From the NCBI RefSeq assembly GCF_029203305.1, contig NC_089462.1, positions 1,054,001 through 1,118,000 of the forward strand: 64,000 nucleotides of DNA, in the 5' to 3' direction. This document shows, one piece after another, positions 45,729-54,200 of this stretch; within the stretch, counting starts at the first letter, position 1; every line of letters starts with the position of its first letter. Source of the stretch: Yamadazyma tenuis. Its lineage: Eukaryota; Ascomycota; Pichiomycetes; Serinales; Debaryomycetaceae. The notes beneath the pieces were generated by a model. That model saw only the letters and a list, made by a program, of their open reading frames with translations. It was not told the origin of the DNA and searched no databases. The position numbers and the translations under genes were made by a program.

Positions 45729-46614
45729 GCTGTGTGGATTTGCTGGTGATTCCGACTGCTAGCAGGAAGCGTGCTGAGTTTGTGTGGTGAAAATATTTAC
45801 TTGGATTGGAGGAAAGTCTGGGGTATATGTTTAAAAAGGTGTACTCCCGGACATTTCAGGATTATCCGCGCCGGTTATTCCTACGGAGCCCGAGGAGGCT
45901 ACCGGGCAGGAATTTTGCCGGAAAGATATGGGGAAAATCGTGTGGGTGAGGACGTGTGGATGTCGTGTGTATTCGGTCGTGTGTATGTAGTCCCGTGAGC
46001 ACTCGCCTCGTGCCGTTTCCCAAAATGTCCACGATGCTTCAATCTGGCTGCCCTACCCGATTGAGAAGCTTCTTCCAATTATAGTGCACCAGAGCCGAAG
46101 ACCTTATTCAATGTATCTAGTTTAGGAACTATGTTGCCTTGTTGTAGATAGTTTCTGTCCAATGGGAGAACGAGGCTTGCAACTCTCTATCTACCCGCAT
46201 GATGTTACGTCCCATTTCGAACGCCTTTAGTCTGGGGGTTTCAGGTTAATGGATCTGATCTTCCATGACCCAACCGTCCTAATGTGCTGGACTTCTTATC
46301 TAAAAAAGAATAGATCTAAACCATGTTGGTTAGGCGTTTCAACTGTTTCTCATTCCCTCCTTCAACATGCTGGTAGTATCCCGTAACAATAGATGGTTTT
46401 TACCCGCATTCTATTGTTCGAGATTGTTTGCTATAACTCAACAATCGCACTACGCAAAGCACACAATAAGTCCCATGAAACAACCAAATGGCCGTTACGT
46501 TTGTATATAGGACCTTGCCTATACCCCCTAATTAAGTAGGTCAGGGCAAGGGCACCGATGCGTCGGTATAAAACTTTGCCAATCCCCCGCTACACTTATG
46601 ATTAGTTAAAATCA
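45729..46614. other. Divergent promoter region GSM1/SurE-type phosphatase
   Basis: This 886-bp gap holds a CCG/CGG-rich patch at 45847-45921 near GSM1. Near the phosphatase gene it has a 7-bp inverted repeat (46513-46519 and 46545-46551), a CCCCCT and a TATAAAA. A 75-codon plus-strand ORF at 45771-45998 is GC-rich promoter sequence and I do not call it. Confidence 0.55.
46567..46573 (+). promoter_or_regulatory. TATA box of the SurE-type gene
   Basis: TATAAAA 42-48 bp upstream of the ATG at 46615. A strong TATA suits a regulated, inducible gene. Confidence 0.5.
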
Positions 46615-47568
46615 ATGAAGTTTTTCACGCTGCTTTTATCAGTGTTATCGCTCGCAGCTTGTAAGTCCATATTATTGTCCAACGACGACTCATGGGTGTC
46701 TTCAGAAATCCGTGCCTTGTATCGTGAGCTTGTGGCGGACGGTCATGATGTTATAATGGTAGCCCCAGCCTCTCAAATGTCTAGTCAAGGAGGTGCTTTC
46801 ATTGTTCCCGACTCCAGTGATTTGGATCTGGATGGTAATTTCGGTTACGTTTCGGCGGGTGATCCTGCTTGGGGTCAGGACCCTGATGATCCTCATATCT
46901 GGTACTTCGGAGGTTCTCCTTCAGCTTGTATTTCGTTTGCCTTTGAGTATCTTTTGCCAAAACTGTACTCCAACGTGACAATTGACTTGGTTGTTTCTGG
47001 AGTTAACCAAGGTCCTAATATTAGTCCGGGTTACTACACTGCATCAGGAACGATCTCCGCTGCTTACTCGGGTATATATAGGGGATACCCTGCTATTTCA
47101 TTTGGAGGATCCAACTTGAATAATTCCTTTTTCCAAGATAGTTCTGCTAACGACGAGTATGATCCTGCTAATATCTACGCTAAGAAAGCGGTTGAAATCA
47201 TTGATCTTCTTGTAGACGCTGATTTACCGTCCACCGTTGGTATCAATGTCAATTTTCCTGAAGTTGGGTATCTTTTAGATAATGAAACCGAGTGCACTGA
47301 TCCTGTGTGGAAATTTGGAACCATGATGAACGGTGGATACTTTGCACCAATAGTGAAATATGATAGCAGTTCTGATACGTTCTCGTCGTCATACAAGTTA
47401 TTTAAGGATAGCACATGTAACGATGGTAGCGGATGCAACCTCCCATCTGAATACGACATTTTCTGGGCCAGAAACTGTACCACGTCGGTAACAGGATTCC
47501 AGGTGGACGTACTGTTGCCCGGCTCAATGGACACAACGGTGAAAGGCATTTTTGATGGCCTTTTTTAA
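46615..47568 (+). CDS. Secreted SurE-type phosphatase/nucleotidase
   Basis: The 317-aa protein has a signal peptide (MKFFTLLLSVLSLAA, cleavage near 15-17) followed directly by the SurE fold. The metal-binding SNDDSW (Asp24, Asp25) is followed by IRALYRELVADGHDVIMVAPASQMSSQGG and VVSGVNQGPNISPGYYTASGT, the SurE core with its conserved Asn. Several N-glycosylation sequons (NVT, NIS, NNS, NET, NCT) and Cys residues fit an extracellular or cell-wall enzyme. SurE proteins are acid phosphatases or 5'-nucleotidases; Yarrowia PHO2 is a secreted fungal example. In S. cerevisiae the fold is known mainly in intracellular Pby1. Phosphate scavenging is an inference. TATA box 42 bp upstream. Confidence 0.85.
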   Translation: MKFFTLLLSVLSLAACKSILLSNDDSWVSSEIRALYRELVADGHDVIMVAPASQMSSQGGAFIVPDSSDLDLDGNFGYVSAGDPAWGQDPDDPHIWYFGGSPSACISFAFEYLLPKLYSNVTIDLVVSGVNQGPNISPGYYTASGTISAAYSGIYRGYPAISFGGSNLNNSFFQDSSANDEYDPANIYAKKAVEIIDLLVDADLPSTVGINVNFPEVGYLLDNETECTDPVWKFGTMMNGGYFAPIVKYDSSSDTFSSSYKLFKDSTCNDGSGCNLPSEYDIFWARNCTTSVTGFQVDVLLPGSMDTTVKGIFDGLF

Positions 47569-47752
47569 ACCAAAAGAACTGTATAATACTGTAGTATTCT
47601 TTTTGTATAACCAAGCCAGAATTATAGACATTTTTTGCGGCTAAATATTTCGCAACTCTTTCGGATCGCCAGTTGCGCCTAATTGTGTGCGGTGAAATTT
47701 GTAAATTAAAAAGCAAAGACTTGTTTTTTTTCTATTCACTTGAACGCTAAAC

Positions 47753-50119
47753 ATGTCAATTTCAAAATCTCTTAAGGAACTTGAGGCTGACTTTGTTGTT
47801 ACCTACTCCAGCAAGAAGGTGGATGCTGACCTCAGTCAATTGCTTGATTTGTTGGAAGAAAAGGGCTTTTTTTGTCAAATCAGAGACCTTAATGAATCTT
47901 CACTCTTAATTTTTATCAAGTTGTCGGGGTATACTTATGCCGAATTGTACGAAAAAGACTTAATCAAGAATTATGAGTTCGGCATCACCTCGGCCATTGA
48001 CAATAAAGCTGACAAGTTGCGGATTGTGTATGAGTATTTGTCGGGATCATCCCCTGATGATGTTAATTTGCTCGCTCACAAACACGTAGCAGATATCACT
48101 CCCATCACTGAATCAATTAGTTCCACCAATGGTCTTGAAGATATTAAGTCGCTTGTCACTCTTAGTAATGCTCCTTCCACTAGCTTTATTAAGGAGAACT
48201 TCGGAATCCATATTGCTCTTTACTTTGAATTTGTGAAGCACTTGCTTGTATGGTTGTCAGGTTTATCGGTGTTGGGACTTCTTAGCTACTTCAAGTCTAA
48301 ACACTTGTTCTCCTTGACATACTGTCTGGTTAACTTGGTTTGGGGAACCTTTTTTTTGGCGTTCTGGAAGAAGAGAGAAAAGTATCTAGTCAGTTTCTGG
48401 GGTAGCGCAAACTATCACTTGATCCAGGAACACAAACTGGAATTGAACGATATCAACAAGTATTATGAAGAAAAGTCTAGCTATAAGCATAAGAACAACT
48501 ATGAAGGACTCAAATTCTTGAAGCAGTTGTTGTTTATCCCTGTTGCCGTTGGGTTTGCAGCTGTGTTGGTAGCTTACCAATTGGGATGTTTCGTGTTGGA
48601 AATTTTCATTAACGAAATCTACGATGGTCCATTCAAAGGATTCATTGGCTTGGTGCCAACCATATTGATTACTGTGTTTGTGCCAATTTTGACCACCATT
48701 TTCAATCTTGTTTCTGACTTGTTGATCAAGTATGAGAAACACAACAATAATTACACCAAGCAGAACTCGGTATTGATCAAGCAGTTCATCTTGAACTTTT
48801 TGACTAGCTACATGCCTTTGATTATCACTGCCTTTATATATTTGCCATTTGCTCACTTGATCCAACCTAACTTGGTGCACATTAAGGACAGTATTTCCTA
48901 TGGTGCTAACCCTAACGCCTTCTACTACAAGTATTTGACACATATCAAGAACCAAGAAGACTTCAAAATGAACCAAGAAAGATTGAACTTACAATTCAAC
49001 TACTTCATTGTTACTAACCAAGTGATCCAATTGGTGTTGAAGTATGCCTTACCTCAAATCATATCCCTTGTTAAAAGTTTTATTTCAAAGCCCACCTACG
49101 AACCTGTGGACAAATCTAACGAAAAGGACTACTTGAACAATGTGAGAAAGTATGTTTCCTTGCCAAGTTATGATGTGAATGGTGACTTCAGATTTGTGAC
49201 AATCGTTTACGGGTACCTTATTTTGTTTGGTCCGGTATGGTCGTTGGCACCCCTTGTCACTCTTGTATTCTTGTTTTTGACCTTCAAATTGGACTACTTG
49301 AAATTGCTGAATGGTAAGTACTTCAAGCCTCCAATTCCTCAAAAGATTGATTCTATCTACCCTTGGAACTATGCCTTGTTCATTTTAACTTGGTTAGGAT
49401 CCATCATTTCTCCAGCTATCACTGCCTTCTACCATCATGGAGATAAGCCACCAAAGTCATTAGGTCAATTTGCTTTAGATAAGGCCAGTGTTAACACCAA
49501 ATCTTCCACTTTGCTTATCATTTTATTGCTTAGTGAGCATGGTTTCTTGACTGTTTGGTTCTTATTGGCCAAGGTGTTTGATTTGTTCAAAACTGATGTT
49601 GAATGGAGTAACGACTTCACCGATAATGATATCAAATTGAGACATGACTACTACACCAGCCAAATCAAGGGCAACTCTGAGAAACGCTTCGAAGATGATG
49701 AATGGAGTTTCGCCAACTCAAAGCTGGCATTGACTGAAGCCAACCAAATCTTGGACAAGAAGTTTTCGGATAATGAAGACGTTGAAACCATCGAGCCAAA
49801 GGCCACTCTGACTGGTGTGAACTTGAACCAAGTAGCTGATTTAGAAGATATTAAGGATGAAACTGACAAGATTGTCAGAGTACCAACCGAAACTGCTGAG
49901 AAAGTTTTTGCAACTATCGATGATAATTCCCACGTTAAGCCTAATCATGAAACCGAATTCCAAAAGGATTACGAAGGAACATCTTCTCCTGAACCCCATC
50001 TCGATAATGAAAGCAGTGAAGGAACTTCAGGTGTTGATGAAGCTTCTACTTCTAGCAGAACCGATAAGTTATCCAAGAAGAGAAGTCCGCTTAAAAAGCT
50101 TTTGAAGAAGAGAAAGTAA
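47753..50119 (+). CDS. IST2: Ist2, anoctamin-family ER-plasma membrane tether
   Basis: Ist2 anchors cortical ER to the plasma membrane and recruits lipid-transfer proteins. The 788-aa protein has an N-terminal cytosolic domain. The anoctamin (TMEM16) membrane core spans about 150-620 with eight or more hydrophobic segments, including ALYFEFVKHLLVWLSGLSVL and YLVSFWGSANYHL. A long acidic cytosolic tail follows. The extreme C-terminus, LSKKRSPLKKLLKKRK, is the basic amphipathic signal that binds plasma-membrane phosphoinositides in yeast Ist2. The linker of about 150 residues between core and signal is shorter than in S. cerevisiae. Confidence 0.94.
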   Translation: MSISKSLKELEADFVVTYSSKKVDADLSQLLDLLEEKGFFCQIRDLNESSLLIFIKLSGYTYAELYEKDLIKNYEFGITSAIDNKADKLRIVYEYLSGSSPDDVNLLAHKHVADITPITESISSTNGLEDIKSLVTLSNAPSTSFIKENFGIHIALYFEFVKHLLVWLSGLSVLGLLSYFKSKHLFSLTYCLVNLVWGTFFLAFWKKREKYLVSFWGSANYHLIQEHKLELNDINKYYEEKSSYKHKNNYEGLKFLKQLLFIPVAVGFAAVLVAYQLGCFVLEIFINEIYDGPFKGFIGLVPTILITVFVPILTTIFNLVSDLLIKYEKHNNNYTKQNSVLIKQFILNFLTSYMPLIITAFIYLPFAHLIQPNLVHIKDSISYGANPNAFYYKYLTHIKNQEDFKMNQERLNLQFNYFIVTNQVIQLVLKYALPQIISLVKSFISKPTYEPVDKSNEKDYLNNVRKYVSLPSYDVNGDFRFVTIVYGYLILFGPVWSLAPLVTLVFLFLTFKLDYLKLLNGKYFKPPIPQKIDSIYPWNYALFILTWLGSIISPAITAFYHHGDKPPKSLGQFALDKASVNTKSSTLLIILLLSEHGFLTVWFLLAKVFDLFKTDVEWSNDFTDNDIKLRHDYYTSQIKGNSEKRFEDDEWSFANSKLALTEANQILDKKFSDNEDVETIEPKATLTGVNLNQVADLEDIKDETDKIVRVPTETAEKVFATIDDNSHVKPNHETEFQKDYEGTSSPEPHLDNESSEGTSGVDEASTSSRTDKLSKKRSPLKKLLKKRK

Positions 50120-50183
50120 GTGAATTCTAGATTTAATCGCTATGAACAATGTATATTCTATTTTACTTTTAGTTATCCGTCGC

Positions 50184-50933
50184 CTAGTTTTTGGGTGGCC
50201 TTGTGCCGAAGATTGAACTTCCAACCCTTACACTTGTACTTCCTTGTCTGATGGCATCCTGAAAGTCATTACTCATTCCCATACTAGTCTTCAACAGTAA
50301 ACTGAATTTCTCGTCCAACTCTTTCTTCAAATCAACCAATTTCTTAAAATCATTATTTTGCTCCGACAGAGTCGATTCTAAAAACGAACCTATGGTCATC
50401 AATCCCTCAAAGCTCAAGAACTTACATTCCTCACTAACCAAAAAAGATACAGCTTCATAAAGATCTTTCTTTCCTCCCTCAGATAGCTTGAAACCAGACT
50501 TTTGATCCTCTCCTGATGTGTTAATCTGTAAGTATACATTAATTACGGCTCCATTGACTTCTTGTCTGTGTGTATTGAGTTTCTTGCACTTTTTCAACGA
50601 ATCAATCGTTTCCACTGCATGCAAGTTTTCAATATTCTTAGCCAACACCTTGCATTTATCTGTTTGAAGACTACCAATAAAATGCCACTTGATATCCTTG
50701 GGCAATTCACTTGCTTTTGTGGTCAACTCTTGCACGTAGTTTTCGCCAAAGTGTCTGACTCCATGATTGTACAATGTCAAGATATCGCTGGAAGGCTTCA
50801 ACTTCGACACAGCCACCAACTCAACTTGGGCACTAGCAGCCCTCAAGGCAACTTCTTTCACCTTGTTCAATATGATATCATAGTTGCTGATCAATTCTTT
50901 CTGTCTCACTAACGCTGGTAAAGTAACACTCAT
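50184..50933 (-). CDS. PLP homeostasis protein (YBL036C/YggS/PLPBP)
   Basis: The 249-aa protein is a single-domain PLP-binding TIM barrel, a pyridoxal phosphate homeostasis factor. The PLP lysine lies in VELVAVSKLKP, followed by HFGENYVQEL, WHFIGSLQTDK, INTSGEDQKSG, GLMTIG, SMGMSNDFQDAIRQGST and VRVGSSIFGTR. I chose the ATG at 50933 (MSVTLPALV), matching the family start. Upstream in-frame ATGs at 51002 and 51038 would add up to 35 residues, including a repeated ESVK. The longest form leaves only 38 bp to divergent LHP1. It converges on IST2 over 64 bp. Confidence 0.93.
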   Translation of the reverse strand: MSVTLPALVRQKELISNYDIILNKVKEVALRAASAQVELVAVSKLKPSSDILTLYNHGVRHFGENYVQELTTKASELPKDIKWHFIGSLQTDKCKVLAKNIENLHAVETIDSLKKCKKLNTHRQEVNGAVINVYLQINTSGEDQKSGFKLSEGGKKDLYEAVSFLVSEECKFLSFEGLMTIGSFLESTLSEQNNDFKKLVDLKKELDEKFSLLLKTSMGMSNDFQDAIRQGSTSVRVGSSIFGTRPPKN

Positions 50934-51076
50934 TGTGAATTCGGGTTTGACTGATTCCAGTTTAACTGATTCTAGCAAAATGCTATGACAGAAGTGCGAC
51001 ATTTGTGTCGTGTTGAGACCTAAAAAATCGATGAGCATCCAAGTGAAAAGTTGGACGTTACAACCTCAAGACCATA

Positions 51077-51940
51077 ATGAGTGAAAAGATTTACCAAGGA
51101 GATGATTTTGACGCCAAAGTCACCAAGCAAGTGGAATTCTACTTTTCGGATAGTAATTTGCAGACTGACAGATTCTTGTGGAAAATTTATGAAGCTAACG
51201 ATGGGTGGGTAGAATTAAAGACCATTTTGACCTTTGGTAGAATGAGACAATACAGACCTGAAGACAAGGTCGTTGAGGCTTTGAAAAAGTCCGATAAGTT
51301 GGTCTTAAGTGCCAACAACGAGCTGATTAGAAGGAAGGATCCTTTGAAGGAATTTAACGAGTTGAAGAACTCCAGAAAGAGAAACACTGTTCACATTGAA
51401 GGTTTCCCTAAGACTGCTACGCAAGAAGATTTGGAAGATTTTTTCAACACCAAGGTGGCTGGCAACTTGCCTGAAGAAAAGGTTATTAGTTCGATTCGTA
51501 GAATCAAAAACAAAAGTACTAAGGAATTCTTTGGTGTTGTTGATGTTGAATTCAAAAGTACTAAAGATGCAGAATTTGTCTTGAATGAAATGGAAATTGT
51601 CTACCCAACTGGATTGATTTCCAAGAATGATGAAGTTACCAAAAAAGATGTTTTAAAGAAGATGTCTCTCTTGACTTTCCAAGAAATGAGAGAAAATGGT
51701 AAAAGATTTGGAATCAACGATGTTACTAAGAGAAAGAACAGTTTCAACTCCAACAAAGATGTCAAAAAGTTCAAACATGACCAGAAAAAGGCCAAAAAGG
51801 AAACTACTGAAGAACTGGTTGTGGAAGAAGAAACCACCAAGCCTGCTGGATCAGCAGAGTCTGAATCTGCTGAGCCAGCTGAGACCTCTGCTTCTGCTCC
51901 AACATCAGATGAAACCCCTGCTGCAACCGAATCTGCCTAG
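51077..51940 (+). CDS. LHP1: La protein Lhp1
   Basis: Lhp1 binds the 3' oligo-U of new Pol III transcripts and protects pre-tRNAs. The 287-aa protein has a La motif at about 8-95 (KVTKQVEFYFSDSNLQTDRF, then WVELKTILTFGRMRQYR). An RRM follows at about 100-190 (NTVHIEGFPKTATQEDLEDFF, then EFFGVVDVEFKSTKDAEFVL). The C-terminal tail is short, with a Lys-rich nuclear stretch (KKFKHDQKKAKKE) and a Glu/Ser/Ala/Pro-rich acidic end. As in S. cerevisiae, no second RRM is present. Length fits the yeast family. Confidence 0.95.
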   Translation: MSEKIYQGDDFDAKVTKQVEFYFSDSNLQTDRFLWKIYEANDGWVELKTILTFGRMRQYRPEDKVVEALKKSDKLVLSANNELIRRKDPLKEFNELKNSRKRNTVHIEGFPKTATQEDLEDFFNTKVAGNLPEEKVISSIRRIKNKSTKEFFGVVDVEFKSTKDAEFVLNEMEIVYPTGLISKNDEVTKKDVLKKMSLLTFQEMRENGKRFGINDVTKRKNSFNSNKDVKKFKHDQKKAKKETTEELVVEEETTKPAGSAESESAEPAETSASAPTSDETPAATESA

Positions 51941-52056
51941 TTCACATTTATTATGTACATTATTCCGACAGCTTTCCTCCTGTATTTATGGGCACTAATA
52001 CACACTGGTATTTTGTAGAATCATACACCAAGGTTTTTCGCAGTAATTATATCAAA

Positions 52057-52068
52057 GCGCGTAGCGCG
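52057..52068 (+). promoter_or_regulatory. Double CGCG element upstream of POL12
   Basis: GCGCGTAGCGCG lies 42-53 bp upstream of the POL12 ATG. It is a pair of GCGCG cores and a near-palindrome. It resembles both the common CGCG element of this window and MluI cell-cycle boxes, which would suit an S-phase gene. Confidence 0.45.
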
Positions 52069-52109
52069 ATGTTTTTTTTAAGTTGAACTCCAACTCGTGC
52101 TAACTCAAC

Positions 52110-54131
52110 ATGTCTGAAGTTACACCTGCTAGCAAAGAAGACATTCTCCTGACTTTCGGGCAACCGAACACACTCGACAATGGTGTAATATCCAAAATTC
52201 ACACGTTAAAAAACATCTTCAACTTGTCAACGGAAGATATTTTTCTTCAATGGGAAACCTACAATGTTAGTGAAGTAAAAGAGAATTTAGAACTTTCTTT
52301 GATCGTGTTAGATGGGTTCCAAGAATATTTGCAAAGACACTTGGCAGATGCTTCCAACAAGACTCCCTCAGTCAAAAGACTAAGAGATTCAGTTGGATCT
52401 ACCATTAAAAGAAGACCTTTGAAACCACTTAATTCCTCCAGTCCAATAGCAGAATCCAACTTCCATACTCCAAGCTTGAAAATGAGAAAAGTCAATGGGA
52501 CCCCATTCAAGACTCCTGGGGCTGGACCGGATTCTTCTCCAAGTAACTTTGAAACTGCTAATAACACTTTCCGTAACTCTCCAGTACGTTCTTCTGAACT
52601 TTCTAATACCATTTTAGAGACTTTGAATGGGCATATTGATAGCGTGGAAAACGGCCAAACCAATGAGAAGGGAAAGATACAAATTGCAAGCAATTTCGAT
52701 CCTCAGAAATACAAGTTCCGTTCCATGGCTATGAAGTTACTTGAAAGTGCTGACTTTTTGGACGACCAAATAGATAACTTTGCTCAACTCTTCCAAGACG
52801 CTCATAAAGGCGAAGATTTGAATTTTGGTAACCCATGCTTGAGTTCTCAGTTCGATATCTATTGCTGTGGTAGAATTGTACCAGATTCCCCCCTGTATGA
52901 CTACCTGCAAAGTTTGAATGCTACCTCATTAAACTTGGAAACCTCCAGATTAGCGGGAATTGGCCAAAGGGTGCCTTTAGACTTGTCACAATTGAAGGAG
53001 TATTCTTTCTTTCCTGGACAAATTGTATGCTTGAAAGGTAGAAATCCTGCTGGTTCGCAGTTCGTTGTACAAGAAGTATTGGGCTTGCCTGAATTAGGAA
53101 CTCCAATTACCCCAGAGTCCGAGTTGAAAGACTTTAAGGACATGGTTGGTGAGTCGTCAGGAATAAAATTCGTTATGGCTGCAGGGCCTTACTCGAATCA
53201 AAATGTCCTCAATTACAGCAAATTCAGTTCATTTGTCGACAGAATCAATAGTGAAATTCAACCTGATCTTGTGGTGTTGTTTGGTCCTTTTGTGGATTTG
53301 AACAACAAGTCGGTTTTAGAGGGCGATATTGAGTTCCCAGATAATGGAGAGGAACCTCAAAATCTTGATGAAGTGTTCAAAAAGTTGGTTACTCCAATTT
53401 TGAAGAGAATCAACTCCAACATCCAGGTGATTTTGCTTCCTTCCTTAAGAGATGCTACCGTAAAACATTGCTCTTTCCCACAAGATTCCTTTGATAGAAA
53501 GCTGTTGGGATTACCAAAGAACATCAGGGCATTTCCAAACCCATCTGGATTTGCTATCAATGAGATCTTATTTGGCTGTTCGAACTTGGATGTGTTCAAG
53601 GACTTGAAAGATGTGATAAAACTTGATTCTAGTGGAGATAACACCAACATATTCTCCAACCGGTTCGAAAGAATAACCAATCACATTTTCGAACAAAGGA
53701 GATACCACCCAGGATTCCCTGGTTCAGTGGCTAAGAAACAGATATCCAAGGAAGAAGTAAGCAAAACTGCACGTCAAACCGGTGGACTAATGGCGGAAGA
53801 AGTGGCAGAGACGAGAATCGGAGGATCGTGTTTAGAAGTATCATATATGGGTTTGGCAGAATTGGGAGATACCTTGCCAGATGTACTCATCATTCCATCT
53901 GAGTTGAAGTACTTTGCCAAGATTGTCAAGAATGTCGTTACGATAAATCCGGGGATGTTCATCAGACCCAATAAAGATGCCGAAAAAGAGGAAGGCACGT
54001 ACGTGGTCATGCACACCAAGGCCCCCGATACCGAAGACTCAACGCCCAATGTTGAAAAGGTAAGTCCTGACCTGAACATGTACTATCATAATGTGTTTAA
54101 GAGATCTAAGGTAGATATATACCACTGCTGA
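52110..54131 (+). CDS. POL12: DNA polymerase alpha-primase B subunit
   Basis: Pol12 is the regulatory B subunit of DNA polymerase alpha-primase. The 673-aa protein has an N-terminal helical domain (about 1-90), a Ser/Pro-rich phosphorylation-prone linker with SP and TP sites, and an OB fold (about 205-340, with RIVPDSPLYDYLQSLNATSL). The inactive calcineurin-like phosphoesterase domain comes last: FVMAAGPYSNQNVLNYSKF, DLVVLFGPFVDLNN, ILLPSLRDATVKHCSFPQ and RRYHPGFPG. Ordering and length match the family. The next gene, IRC3, starts 69 bp after the stop. Confidence 0.96.
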   Translation: MSEVTPASKEDILLTFGQPNTLDNGVISKIHTLKNIFNLSTEDIFLQWETYNVSEVKENLELSLIVLDGFQEYLQRHLADASNKTPSVKRLRDSVGSTIKRRPLKPLNSSSPIAESNFHTPSLKMRKVNGTPFKTPGAGPDSSPSNFETANNTFRNSPVRSSELSNTILETLNGHIDSVENGQTNEKGKIQIASNFDPQKYKFRSMAMKLLESADFLDDQIDNFAQLFQDAHKGEDLNFGNPCLSSQFDIYCCGRIVPDSPLYDYLQSLNATSLNLETSRLAGIGQRVPLDLSQLKEYSFFPGQIVCLKGRNPAGSQFVVQEVLGLPELGTPITPESELKDFKDMVGESSGIKFVMAAGPYSNQNVLNYSKFSSFVDRINSEIQPDLVVLFGPFVDLNNKSVLEGDIEFPDNGEEPQNLDEVFKKLVTPILKRINSNIQVILLPSLRDATVKHCSFPQDSFDRKLLGLPKNIRAFPNPSGFAINEILFGCSNLDVFKDLKDVIKLDSSGDNTNIFSNRFERITNHIFEQRRYHPGFPGSVAKKQISKEEVSKTARQTGGLMAEEVAETRIGGSCLEVSYMGLAELGDTLPDVLIIPSELKYFAKIVKNVVTINPGMFIRPNKDAEKEEGTYVVMHTKAPDTEDSTPNVEKVSPDLNMYYHNVFKRSKVDIYHC

Positions 54132-54200
54132 TTTGGAGACGCGATGTGATTTTTTCTATGTATTTGAAGCTACACAATTTATATTTATATGTACACATAA

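Noticed and set aside
45771..45998. 75-codon plus-strand ORF near GSM1
   Set aside because: It is formed by the GC-rich CCG/CGG patch, and its composition is unlike the neighbouring genes.
48386..48976. 196-codon minus-strand ORF
   Set aside because: It lies wholly within the coding sequence of IST2 on the other strand and has no family features; a shadow of a highly biased gene.
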